Assembly (NCBI GenBank): GCA_934462945.1
Contig: CAKSJF010000066.1
Location: forward strand, 1-12,708
Length of the DNA: 12,708 bases
Source of the DNA: an uncultured Clostridia bacterium
Lineage (GTDB): Bacteria > Bacillota > Clostridia > UBA1381
Reading direction: 5' to 3'
A program made the position numbers and the translations under genes. The number at the start of each line of letters is the position of its first letter. The stretch's first letter is position 1. The notes beneath the pieces were generated by a model. The model saw only the letters and a list, made by a program, of their open reading frames with translations, was not told the DNA's origin and did not search any database. Shown here piece after piece: positions 1 through 8,565 of the stretch.

Positions 1-2142
1 ATCCGGGACTGGAATCTGATTGAGCATTATCAGGCATGGAAGAATTTTGTGCATCAGAATGATACCTGGCAGGATATGTATGAGCTGCATAATGAGGTGG
101 ATCTGTTCCCGATTTTACCGGATATTCATACTGCAGTCTGCAAAATTGCATCCATTGGTATACGGGATGCGGGCGAGGATGAAATCTATGTCGGCATGGG
201 TGGAACAGCCTTTTCCGGCGATACTCCGTATTTTGATACACAGCTCCAAAACGGCATGCTTGATTATACCAATATTCACAACTGGCATACCTACGGCGGA
301 GAGGTGGCAAGAGCAAAGTATTCCAGAAGAATGACCAACGCATATTCCCCGATTGAAAATATCCGTCAGAGCTGGGTTACGGAGAACGGTATAAAGGTTT
401 ATGCAGGAGAGGATGGTGTGGTAACCGACAGTGACCAGAGAAAGCAGGCGCGATACATGGTTTCCACAGCGATCAATATTATTAAATCAGGGACAGATAA
501 ATGGTTTAACTTTATTTCCCGTCCGTATTTAGAGGCAGGAGGCGGTTTCGGAACCTATCATGTCCCAAGCTATCAGCCCTACCCGGCAACGGCGGCGTTT
601 GCAAATATGACGCATCAGTTAGGAGACGCGATTTATCTTGGTGATGTGGCAGATCTTCCGGAGGGCGTGGCAGGCTACGTCTTTGACGACGGTCAGGGAA
701 ATGACGTCATTGCGTTAACCGGAAAAAAGCAGAATTATGCAGAGCTGCATGCTGACAAAATTACCTACAGTGATCTTTTCGGCTATGAGGAAACAAAGTA
801 TGCAGATGAAAACGGTGTGATCAGGCTTTTGGTTTCAGAGGATACCATCTTTGCAAAGCTGGATGGAAAATGGGATCAGAAATATTATTATCCTGCTGAT
901 CTGACCAAGTATGAATTAGAACCGCTGACCTTTGACACCAACCAAAGAGTGGTCATTGTTCCGATTTGGGACGACTTTAATTTGGGAGATAATTCCTTAA
1001 AGCAGAGAGGCTATGTTCTAAGCCCGACCGACGCCACCCATGTCAAGCTCCGCCTGGCAAACCTGAACGATGAGGCGGTCAGCGGAACAATGGAGGTAAC
1101 GGCGGAATATCCGCACCATTTTGATATTGAGATTGACAATCCGGAATTTTCAATAGAGCCCTGGAGCGAAACAACTATTAACGTAACGCTGAAAGGGACA
1201 GGAAATGCAACCAAGAATGCAAACGGAAACATCAAATTCAGCGGTAAATTATCCGATGGACGCGAGCTTTCCGCAGCGGTCAGCCAGTATTGGTTTAAAG
1301 ACACAAACAGAACCGACCTTTCAGATGAAAATATCACGAAATTTAAGGATTTCATCTACGAGGAAAACTGGGTAGAAAATATCGGCGGCGGTGTAAAAAT
1401 GCATGGGGTAACCGATGAGGAAAATCAAACCTATACCATGGTATTTGACGATAAAACCAAAAATCCGCAGTGGTTCTTTCCAAAATACAGGATTCAGAAT
1501 TTAGATGAGATTATCGCAGCAGATGCAGACGGAATTGTGGTAAGACGGAAATGCTCCGGAAATGCTGTAACACCGACCTATAACTGTACCACGATCTTCC
1601 TCTACACCAAGGACGGACGTGAATATTACAGCGGTGATTCCTCCGGAATCCCGTATTCCACCGAGGAATATACGCTCACCTATCCGTGGGATACCTTTGT
1701 GCTTTGGAATTCTCCGGTCGGTTTAAATGATGTCCGCACACTTTCGGTGGAGGATCTGGAATATGTATCTGTCGGAGTCAGCGGAACGGAAATGCCGATG
1801 CCGGATATGACAATCTGGGATTTCGGTGTGTATAAGGAATCAGATACGGCAGAGGTTGCCCACCGCGGAAAAATCAAGCTTTCGGGTATCGGAGAGGATC
1901 AGCATTATCAGACCTCCGAGGGGTTAGAGCTTGTGGCAGAGCTGCCGGATACCGAGCTTTCCGATTACCGCGTTATGACCCTGACCGATCTGTACGATCA
2001 GTCAAAATGGAGCGTTGAGGATGGAAAAATCAGAATTGATCTTTCCGGCTTAGGGCGCGGAAAATACACCTTCCATGTTTCTGCAAAGAACAATATGAAC
2101 TATCGGTATACCGCAGAAATTACATTCTTTATTGAGGAATAA
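1..2142 (+). CDS. Glycoside hydrolase-like protein, clan GH-A type (3' part; start lies outside the window)
   Basis: The frame is open from the first base to the TAA at 2140-2142 (713 visible residues), so the GTG at 49 is only an internal valine and the gene begins upstream. Visible residues 1 to about 190 look like the second half of a TIM barrel. An Asn-Glu pair in LHNEVDLF (Glu about residue 32) fits the strand-4 acid/base, and WVTENG (Glu about residue 128) fits the strand-7 nucleophile. The 96-residue spacing is normal for retaining clan GH-A glycosidases. A run of Trp, Tyr and Gly follows, then a beta-sandwich (about 305-430) resembling an Ig-like accessory module, and a last beta-rich part (about 440-713) that may bind carbohydrate. 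The GH family and substrate cannot be named. No signal peptide is visible because the N-terminus is missing; export is inferred from the two secreted neighbours. The next gene starts 18 bp downstream, so co-transcription is likely. Confidence 0.7.
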   Translation: MRDWNLIEHYQAWKNFVHQNDTWQDMYELHNEVDLFPILPDIHTAVCKIASIGIRDAGEDEIYVGMGGTAFSGDTPYFDTQLQNGMLDYTNIHNWHTYGGEVARAKYSRRMTNAYSPIENIRQSWVTENGIKVYAGEDGVVTDSDQRKQARYMVSTAINIIKSGTDKWFNFISRPYLEAGGGFGTYHVPSYQPYPATAAFANMTHQLGDAIYLGDVADLPEGVAGYVFDDGQGNDVIALTGKKQNYAELHADKITYSDLFGYEETKYADENGVIRLLVSEDTIFAKLDGKWDQKYYYPADLTKYELEPLTFDTNQRVVIVPIWDDFNLGDNSLKQRGYVLSPTDATHVKLRLANLNDEAVSGTMEVTAEYPHHFDIEIDNPEFSIEPWSETTINVTLKGTGNATKNANGNIKFSGKLSDGRELSAAVSQYWFKDTNRTDLSDENITKFKDFIYEENWVENIGGGVKMHGVTDEENQTYTMVFDDKTKNPQWFFPKYRIQNLDEIIAADADGIVVRRKCSGNAVTPTYNCTTIFLYTKDGREYYSGDSSGIPYSTEEYTLTYPWDTFVLWNSPVGLNDVRTLSVEDLEYVSVGVSGTEMPMPDMTIWDFGVYKESDTAEVAHRGKIKLSGIGEDQHYQTSEGLELVAELPDTELSDYRVMTLTDLYDQSKWSVEDGKIRIDLSGLGRGKYTFHVSAKNNMNYRYTAEITFFIEE

Positions 2143-2160
2143 TGCAAGAGGAGAGAGAAC

Positions 2161-3849
2161 ATGAAAAAAATCAGGAATGCAGTGATTGCCTTTCTGCTGG
2201 CGGCGGCATCGGTCACCTGCTATGCAGAGGACGCGGCATATTACTTTAAAAATCAGGCAGGCACCACCCTCCTGACTGCCGGTGTGCAGTTGGGAGAACT
2301 GGCGCATGCACAGGACATCACAGTCAGCGTGTATGATCAGGAACAGAATTTGCAGTTTGTGCAGGTGATCACCGCCGGAGTGGATGGAAAAGCAGAAATC
2401 TCCTTCTATAATGACGGAAAAAGCGGAAATTATACCTGCTATTTTGCCACACCAGACGGCAAGGTCGAAACGGTTACCCTTTCAGACTTCCGCGGAAACG
2501 ATTACTGGCAGGACTTTGTGAAACAAGTGAATGATGCAGTAGCGGCAAAAAATGCAGGGGACATAAAAACGTTATTTGAAGAAAACAGCACGATTCTTGG
2601 AGCAGACACAATTCTGTACGGTCAGCTGACCGGTCAGGACGCAGTCTTTTCGGTCATGCTTTCGGACATCACCGGAACGCTTTCCTCGCAGGATGAGTTT
2701 TTAAAAAGCTTTTACCGCGGTGCCTTTGTCCGGTTCTTGCAGGAGAATAAGACGGCAGACGCGGCAAAAACCGTATATGAAACAAACAAAACGCTGTCTG
2801 CTTTGAGTCTCAATCTTCCAGAGGCGGCAGAGGGAGGAGAACTTTTATTAAAGCTTTCCGATTCGACCAAAACGGCATTATTTAAGAGTGTTGCAGAAAA
2901 AGGTGCAAAAACACCAAAGGAATTGGAAAATGCGTTTTATCAGAGCTTTTTATTAGATGTCATCCGGTGTGCACAGAATTATAACGCGGTGTCCGAGGTG
3001 ATCGGCGCATATCAGAAAGCCGGTGCATTAACGGTTCAGACAGCAGGCAAATCGAACACTGTTTTGAGCACAGTTTATAAGGCAATGAGAGGGAAAAGCT
3101 ATCAGAGCTTTTCCGCGGTGGAATCCGGATTTTCAGAGGAGCTGAAAAAGGCAGAGAATACAAAAACGACAACCGGCGGCGGAGGCGGCGGTGGAGGAGG
3201 TTCTTCCTCCGGCTATGAAATCACAGCGCCGGTGCAGAATAACAATAACGATCAGCAAAATCCCAATCAGAATGCACAGAATCAGGACGCACACACCGCG
3301 CCGATGTATTTTTCCGATATTGAGGATTCCAAGTGGGCATTGAATGCAATTAACTATCTTTATGAAAAAGGAATTATCAGCGGCGACGGAGACGGCACAT
3401 TTGCACCGTCACGCGGTGTTACAAGACCCGAAATGGCAAAAATGCTGGTTACCTTAGCAGAATACGCACCGTCTGAAAACGGCGTGCCATTTTATGATGT
3501 TGCCGCGGACTCGTGGTATCGTCCGTATGTTGCGGCGGCATATGAAAACGGTGTGATCAGCGGTTATGAGGACGGGAGCTTTGGCGTGCAGGAGGGAATC
3601 ACGCGCCAGGAGGCGGCAGCGCTCATCTACCGGATGATCCGAAGGGCAGAAAAGGCGGAGCCTGCAAAGAATCCGACCCTGTTTTCGGATGACGGCACAA
3701 TTGCAGATTGGGCGAAAGAGGCGGTTTATACGCTTTCTGAACTGGGAATTATCAGCGGCAGAACAGCGGAAATCTTTTCACCGTCTGAAAAGCTGACCAG
3801 AGCAGAGGCGGCTATGCTTCTTTACCTGGCAAGAGACTATGTGAAATAA
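2161..3849 (+). CDS. Secreted S-layer homology protein with three C-terminal SLH domains
   Basis: This 562-residue protein has a clear signal peptide (residues 1-22: Lys-rich start, hydrophobic core, cleavage probably after CYA). A short beta-rich part follows (about 30-105), then a mainly helical region of about 225 residues (110-335) that I do not recognise. A linker has nine consecutive glycines (339-347), three serines and then an Asn/Gln-rich stretch. Three SLH domains end the protein, at about 383-435, 444-495 and 508-560. Their VTRPE, ITRQE and LTRAE motifs match the TRxE element that binds pyruvylated secondary cell-wall polymer, so non-covalent attachment to the wall is well supported. 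The ATG follows a strong purine-rich ribosome binding site (2148-2155), and the gap to the upstream glycosidase-like gene is 18 bp. The exposed helical body could act in binding, scaffolding or as an S-layer component; its role is unknown. Confidence 0.88.
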   Translation: MKKIRNAVIAFLLAAASVTCYAEDAAYYFKNQAGTTLLTAGVQLGELAHAQDITVSVYDQEQNLQFVQVITAGVDGKAEISFYNDGKSGNYTCYFATPDGKVETVTLSDFRGNDYWQDFVKQVNDAVAAKNAGDIKTLFEENSTILGADTILYGQLTGQDAVFSVMLSDITGTLSSQDEFLKSFYRGAFVRFLQENKTADAAKTVYETNKTLSALSLNLPEAAEGGELLLKLSDSTKTALFKSVAEKGAKTPKELENAFYQSFLLDVIRCAQNYNAVSEVIGAYQKAGALTVQTAGKSNTVLSTVYKAMRGKSYQSFSAVESGFSEELKKAENTKTTTGGGGGGGGGSSSGYEITAPVQNNNNDQQNPNQNAQNQDAHTAPMYFSDIEDSKWALNAINYLYEKGIISGDGDGTFAPSRGVTRPEMAKMLVTLAEYAPSENGVPFYDVAADSWYRPYVAAAYENGVISGYEDGSFGVQEGITRQEAAALIYRMIRRAEKAEPAKNPTLFSDDGTIADWAKEAVYTLSELGIISGRTAEIFSPSEKLTRAEAAMLLYLARDYVK

Positions 3850-3860
3850 CGGAGGAGACT

Positions 3861-6563
3861 ATGAGAAAATTTGTGATTGCTTTGCTGCTGGCAGCGTTTG
3901 CTTCGTCTTATGGCTTTGTGTTTGCAGAGGGTGAAACGGAGCAGTCGGTTGACAACAGCATGGACTATAAAACATCACTGGTGTTCGACCTGGAAATCCT
4001 GGCGCAGGATTATGAGGGAAATTATCATCTGGAGGAGAATGTCACAAGAATCGACTTCTTAGTCGCTCTTTATCAGATGATGAACTATTCCGAACGGAAT
4101 GAAACGCCGATGATGCAAGAAAGCGGCTATAATGATGTCGGAATGTATCATTTTGCATCCGGGTATTTAGGCTATATGTCGAATCTCGGAATTACAAAGG
4201 GCTATCCGGATGGCACTTTCCGCCCGGATCAGGCGGTCACGGTGGAAGAGGCATATCTGATGGCAATTAAAGCAGCCGGATATTTTCGCGGAAACCTGGA
4301 TGTCGGTGCAAAAAAGACCTTGGATACGGCACGTGAAATCGGATTGACAAAAGGAATCAGCGCATCTCTTTCCGATCCGCTGGATAAACGAAACGCGGCA
4401 TACCTTTTCTATAATCTGATGTTCTGCGACAGCCTTTCCGATCTGACCTTTGAAAACGGAAAGATCAAGCAGAGTGCAACAGAAGAATTTATTGATTTCT
4501 ATATGAATCTGGGTTATGACGAGGGAATTATCAACGGTGTGTCCGGCTTTTCCCTTTATGACGGCTTGATTGCAGAGGATTCTCTCTTTTTGGGAGAAAA
4601 AGAACTGGAAAACCACCGCGATCTGGGCATGGAATACTTAGGCAGTCATGCTACGGTATTTTACGATCAGGACAGCCAGGAGGTTGCCGCTGTGATGCGG
4701 AAAGACCGGGATAATGTCTACCTTTCACTGAAATCAGAGGAAATAGAAGATTATGCAAACGGAACGTATGAATATTATGAGGACGGAGCCGGAAAAACCA
4801 AGCGCGCAAAACTTTCGGAAAATCCGGATGTTCTTTATAACCGTTATCCGAGCCATGATGAGAACTTAATGAAACCGGAATACGGAGAGGTTTTCTTAAT
4901 TGATAACAACAACGACGGACGCTATGAGGTTGCACAGGTTTACAGCTATGAAAGCTATCTGGTGGAGAGCTATTCCGAAGCAGATCAGACGCGGACGGTC
5001 ACGATGAAGAATACGGATGAAAACGGTCAGAGAGTGATTCTGGATTTGGATGCCTATGAACGTGTTAAGCTGTTAAATGAGACAGGGGACACGGTCAGCA
5101 CGAAAAAATTCCAGGCAGACAGTGTTGTAACGCTTTGTCGTGCAGAGGATCAGATTTTGTATGTTCAGATTGTGCAGAATCAGCAGGAGGTTAAAATCCG
5201 CTCGGTTTCGCGTGAGGATGGAGAGGAACGTCTGACCTTAGAGGATGAGTCGGAAATTTTATGCGTACCCGGTATTTACCTTTCCGGAACAGAAAAATTG
5301 GCAGCCGGGAGCTATGTTCTGTACCTGGACGTGAATGGACGCGCCGCAATGGCAGTCTATGGGGGCGGTGTCGGATGGAGACTTGCATATATTTTAAAAT
5401 GCAGCTTTGATGATGCGGAAAACTCCATTTATCTGCGGCTGTTAGATCAGGATAATGTGGTGGCGGAATACACCGTTACAGATAAAATCACACTCGATGA
5501 TGTGAAATACACCAGTCTGGAAACCGCATTTGACGAGATTAACGCAGCATATGGCAGCTTTAAAAACGGCGGTCAGTATGAGCAGGTAACCACGCGTGCA
5601 ATCCGCTATTATGTGAATGCGGATAATCAGATCAAAAAGCTTGATACACCGATTCGCCAAAATCTTTACGATAACACCACACCGGCAGGCTATAATGAAA
5701 ACAACAAGCTGATGCTCCGCGTGAAGGGCAAATTATACTCTAAGGCACGGGGCGCTATGGAGCTTGTAACAATCTATCAGGCAGACGCAGAGCCTGGATT
5801 CGTAGGCGAGGTACGGGCAAAGGATGCTGATAAAATGACGGTGTTTGTCGTTCCGACAGATGACGGCAGCATCGACTATGCAAATGAATATCAGGCAAAG
5901 CCGCTTTCCGGAACGCAAATCTATGCAGAACGCTGGATTGTCGGAGCAGGGTATAATACTGATCCGGAAAGCTTATATTCGGAATTGGCAGTCATTCGCA
6001 AGCCAATTAGCGGTGAGTGGGCAGATAAGGGAACCTATCTGTTTGAAAGCGCCGGCGAAATGGTGAACGACAAGGACGAAACGGTGGAAACCGGAAAATT
6101 CTATACAGGCGGAGAAGATGCGAAGATTATGGAATTTCATGAAAATTCCCCGATTCAGTCGTATCAGCTGAAAAAAGGAGATCTGGTGCTTGTGTCCACA
6201 CATGGAAATAAGGTCAAAGTGGAGGAAATTCTCTACCGGATCGGCGGAAACGGAGCCCTGAATTCTCAAAGCTGGTTTTGGGATACACAGTTAAATGCCA
6301 ATCACCGTCTGGTGCGGACGACAGTAGACCGTAAGCAGGACGGCTATTGGGTGGTAAACCGGGATTCGGCAAGTGTTCCGGACGCATCAATTGAGCCGTG
6401 CGCTTTGGTAACGATCTATGACGAAGCACAGCAGAAGATTTATACCGGCGGCAGTGAGGATATTCATACGAAAGAAATATACGGAGACGCAGCAGACGTT
6501 GTGATTTACCGGACGGCAACTGGCACAACCAATATGGCATTTGCATTCCGGAAAGCAAATTAA
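3861..6563 (+). CDS. Large secreted protein with divergent N-terminal SLH domains and a beta-rich body
   Basis: This is a 900-residue protein. The signal peptide is residues 1-22 (MRKF start, Leu/Ala-rich core, cleavage after VFA). Three SLH-like repeats follow at about 36-80, 90-141 and 150-190. The second is the clearest (NDVGMYHF, then GYPDGTFRPDQAVT). The first keeps VTR, the second has VTVEE and the third LDKRN, so the polymer-binding TRxE motif is eroded in the last two. Residues 200-900 are mostly beta strands with many short charged turns and no recognisable enzyme motif. A DNNNDGRYE loop (348-356) resembles a calcium-binding DxNxDG turn. An ATG preceded by GGAGGAG (3851-3857), 11 bp after the previous stop, supports translation in the same operon. 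Architecture and size fit an S-layer or surface structural protein; an enzymatic role cannot be excluded. The gene ends at a strong hairpin terminator. Confidence 0.85.
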   Translation: MRKFVIALLLAAFASSYGFVFAEGETEQSVDNSMDYKTSLVFDLEILAQDYEGNYHLEENVTRIDFLVALYQMMNYSERNETPMMQESGYNDVGMYHFASGYLGYMSNLGITKGYPDGTFRPDQAVTVEEAYLMAIKAAGYFRGNLDVGAKKTLDTAREIGLTKGISASLSDPLDKRNAAYLFYNLMFCDSLSDLTFENGKIKQSATEEFIDFYMNLGYDEGIINGVSGFSLYDGLIAEDSLFLGEKELENHRDLGMEYLGSHATVFYDQDSQEVAAVMRKDRDNVYLSLKSEEIEDYANGTYEYYEDGAGKTKRAKLSENPDVLYNRYPSHDENLMKPEYGEVFLIDNNNDGRYEVAQVYSYESYLVESYSEADQTRTVTMKNTDENGQRVILDLDAYERVKLLNETGDTVSTKKFQADSVVTLCRAEDQILYVQIVQNQQEVKIRSVSREDGEERLTLEDESEILCVPGIYLSGTEKLAAGSYVLYLDVNGRAAMAVYGGGVGWRLAYILKCSFDDAENSIYLRLLDQDNVVAEYTVTDKITLDDVKYTSLETAFDEINAAYGSFKNGGQYEQVTTRAIRYYVNADNQIKKLDTPIRQNLYDNTTPAGYNENNKLMLRVKGKLYSKARGAMELVTIYQADAEPGFVGEVRAKDADKMTVFVVPTDDGSIDYANEYQAKPLSGTQIYAERWIVGAGYNTDPESLYSELAVIRKPISGEWADKGTYLFESAGEMVNDKDETVETGKFYTGGEDAKIMEFHENSPIQSYQLKKGDLVLVSTHGNKVKVEEILYRIGGNGALNSQSWFWDTQLNANHRLVRTTVDRKQDGYWVVNRDSASVPDASIEPCALVTIYDEAQQKIYTGGSEDIHTKEIYGDAADVVIYRTATGTTNMAFAFRKAN

Positions 6564-6564
6564 T

Positions 6565-6600
6565 AAAACAGAGGATGTCGCATCAGACATCCTCTGTTTT
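6565..6600. terminator. Bidirectional intrinsic terminator between convergent operons
   Basis: A perfect 15-bp inverted repeat, AAAACAGAGGATGTC (6565-6579) and its complement (6586-6600), flanks a 6-base loop. The stem ends in a run of A on one side and T on the other, followed by TTTG TTC TTTTG, so it can act on transcripts from either direction. On the plus strand it begins 2 bases after the stop of the 900-residue SLH protein. On the minus strand it overlaps the last codons of the amidohydrolase, whose TGA lies in the loop (6583-6585). Confidence 0.9.
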
Positions 6601-7764
6601 GTTCTTTTGAAAGACAATCTCTCCGCGGATGAAGGTATAGAGCGTTTCGCAGTCTAATTCCAGCGGATTTTTTGAAAATATTGCAAAATCTGCGTCCTTG
6701 TCCGGCTGGATGGAGCCGACCGAGGCATCTATGCCGCAGTTTTTTGCGGCGGTAATTGTCAGAGCCTCCATGGCTTTTTCCGGATTCATGCCATTCTTTA
6801 CGGCAAGTGCAGCACAAAGCGGCAGATGCTCAATCGGAATTTCCGGATGGTCGGTGATGATCGAAACAGGAATCCCCAGATCGGACAGCAGCTGATAGGT
6901 TTTGTAGCTTTGTTTTTTTAATTCCGGCTTGCTCCGGTCGGTCAGTGTAGGACCTAACTGTACCGGGATATTTTCGCGTTTCAGAATGTCTGCTACAGCT
7001 GCTGCATCCGTTGCATGTTCAACGGTGATCCAAAGGGAAAATTCCTTTCCCAGACGGATGGCGGTGCAGATGTCATCTGCGCGGTGGGCATGAATTTTCA
7101 CCGGAATTTTCCGGTCTAACACGTCTAAAAGCGATTCCATTTTGATGTCATATTCCGGCTTGTCATGCTCCTCCGGGTTTTCTTCATAATCCCGGAGGGC
7201 AGTTTGATATTCCTTTGCTTTATATAAGGTTTCCCGGATCAGCGCCGCCGTACCCATTCTGGTTACCGGGCTTTGGTTTTTGGAATGGTAAACGGATTTC
7301 GGATTTTCGCCCAGGGCAAATTTCATCGCCGCCGGCGCTTTGACAATCATGTCATCAATACAGATTCCGGCAGTCTTGATCGCGGCGAACTGGCCGCTGA
7401 TTGGGTTGGCGCTCCCAGGCCCGGTCAGCACCGTGGTGATTCCGGCAGAACGTGCGTCGGAAAAACAACGGTCAAAGGGATTGATCGCGTCAATCGCACG
7501 AAGATGCGGTGTGATCGGGTCGGAATCCTCGTTTCCGTCGTCTCCCTCAAAGCCAAGAGAATCCTCAAACATGCCAAGATGGGAATGTGCGTCGATCAGT
7601 CCGGGGTAGACATATGTCCCCCCAACATCCAGTTCTTCGGCAGAGTCCTGCTTCAGCTCTGCGGTTGTTCCGATCTTTTGGATTTTGGTATCGAACAGTA
7701 CTGCACCGTCCCGGATTACCTCGCCGGTCATGGTGAAAATTGTTCCGTGAATGATTTTTTTCAT
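6583..7764 (-). CDS. Metal-dependent amidohydrolase (imidazolonepropionase-like, COG1228 type)
   Basis: The 393-residue protein has the full amidohydrolase layout. A small N-terminal beta domain (1-53) leads into YPGLIDAHSHLG with the HxH metal pair at His60 and His62. Further candidate ligands are His225/His227 (KIHAHRADD), His250 (VEHATD) and the catalytic Asp305 (ITDHPE). The C-terminus (PDKDADFAIF, then a final beta strand) rebuilds the composite beta domain. Such enzymes hydrolyse amide or other C-N bonds in cyclic or N-acyl substrates in the cytosol, and no signal peptide is seen. The GENPK segment (152-156) is typical of the imidazolonepropionase-like group, but no hut genes are nearby, so histidine degradation is not supported and the substrate is unknown. 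The start ATG overlaps the TGA of the upstream amidohydrolase by 4 bases (ATGA), with GGAG about 8 bases upstream, which points to translational coupling. The 3' end lies inside the shared terminator. Confidence 0.88.
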   Translation of the reverse strand: MKKIIHGTIFTMTGEVIRDGAVLFDTKIQKIGTTAELKQDSAEELDVGGTYVYPGLIDAHSHLGMFEDSLGFEGDDGNEDSDPITPHLRAIDAINPFDRCFSDARSAGITTVLTGPGSANPISGQFAAIKTAGICIDDMIVKAPAAMKFALGENPKSVYHSKNQSPVTRMGTAALIRETLYKAKEYQTALRDYEENPEEHDKPEYDIKMESLLDVLDRKIPVKIHAHRADDICTAIRLGKEFSLWITVEHATDAAAVADILKRENIPVQLGPTLTDRSKPELKKQSYKTYQLLSDLGIPVSIITDHPEIPIEHLPLCAALAVKNGMNPEKAMEALTITAAKNCGIDASVGSIQPDKDADFAIFSKNPLELDCETLYTFIRGEIVFQKNKTEDV

Positions 7765-8561
7765 AATTCTGCTCCATTTGAATTTAATAAAGTGCGCGCG
7801 TTTTCTCCTAAGATTCCGCGCTTAACCTCGTCTGCAAGCGGCAGCGAACGGATATATTCCAGACCGGTTTTCGGATTCTCCCAGGGATAGTCTGTGGCAA
7901 AGAGTATTTTTTTGGGATTGTGCCGCAGGATCATATCGGTTATTTTTTCGGGTGCGAGCAGCTGCGGACAGCCGGAGGTGTCTAAATAAATATCCTCACC
8001 GAGCAAAATCTCTGCCTCCTCCCACATCAGAAATCCGCCCATATGCGCAAAGACGACTTTTTCGCCGCGGAACATCGGAAGAACCTCGCGCGAACGGTCG
8101 GGCGCGGCATGGGTCGGCTCGCCCACTCCGACATCCTTTCCGGTATGGAAAATTAAAATAAATCCGCGCTTTAGGATTGCTTCATAAAGCGGAGTCACCT
8201 TAGGATCGTTAATAAAAAACTGCTGATAATCCGGGTGCAGCTTGATGCCTATAATGCCGGATTCCTTTAAAAAGTCCAATTCCGATTCATAATCGCTTTC
8301 GGGGTGTACGCTCCCAAAGGAAATCAGCTCCGGATGCTCGTTTGCAGAAACGGCAAAGCGATTCACGTTTTTTGTCTGCTTTGCGTTGGTGGCGATATTG
8401 CAGATCACGCTTTTGTCAATGCCGCATTCTCGCATACTCTTTAACGTGCCTGCAACCGTTCCGTTGCCTGCCGGAGCAAAGCCGGAATTTTGCGATAGCT
8501 TTTCCATCGTACGCATTGCCAGAGCGTCCGGGAATGCGTGTGTGTGAAAATCAATAATCAT
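7761..8561 (-). CDS. Amidohydrolase family 2 (TIM-barrel metal-dependent hydrolase)
   Basis: With the start at the ATG ending at 8561, the protein is 266 residues and opens directly with IIDFHTHAFPD, where His6 and His8 form the HxH metal motif on strand 1. Other expected ligands are visible: KLHP (His109), IFHTG (His139), AHMGG (His173) and TDYPW (Asp224). This is the Amidohydro_2 pattern, shared by decarboxylases such as the ACMSD group and by lactone or amide hydrolases. The family does not fix the reaction. The frame also has an ATG ending at 8573, but that would place the GGAGGT Shine-Dalgarno sequence (8566-8571) inside the coding region, so the internal ATG is the better start. The protein is soluble and probably cytosolic. 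It overlaps the next amidohydrolase by 4 bases, and the two may act on the same pathway. A terminator lies directly upstream. Confidence 0.88.
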   Translation of the reverse strand: MIIDFHTHAFPDALAMRTMEKLSQNSGFAPAGNGTVAGTLKSMRECGIDKSVICNIATNAKQTKNVNRFAVSANEHPELISFGSVHPESDYESELDFLKESGIIGIKLHPDYQQFFINDPKVTPLYEAILKRGFILIFHTGKDVGVGEPTHAAPDRSREVLPMFRGEKVVFAHMGGFLMWEEAEILLGEDIYLDTSGCPQLLAPEKITDMILRHNPKKILFATDYPWENPKTGLEYIRSLPLADEVKRGILGENARTLLNSNGAEL

Positions 8562-8565
8562 ATGT

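Noticed and set aside
49..51. GTG as start of the glycosidase-like gene
   Set aside because: The frame is open back to base 1 with sensible coding sequence, and no ribosome binding site precedes the GTG. The barrel would also be cut off before strand 4.
3175..3201. Glycine-codon repeat as a microsatellite or phase-variable tract
   Set aside because: The nine codons use mixed GGC, GGA and GGT, and all changes would be in whole codons. It reads as an ordinary flexible linker before the SLH domains.
7273..7890. A 205-residue open frame on the plus strand across the two amidohydrolases
   Set aside because: It lies antisense to two genes with complete catalytic motifs, its product resembles nothing, and no ribosome binding site is apparent.
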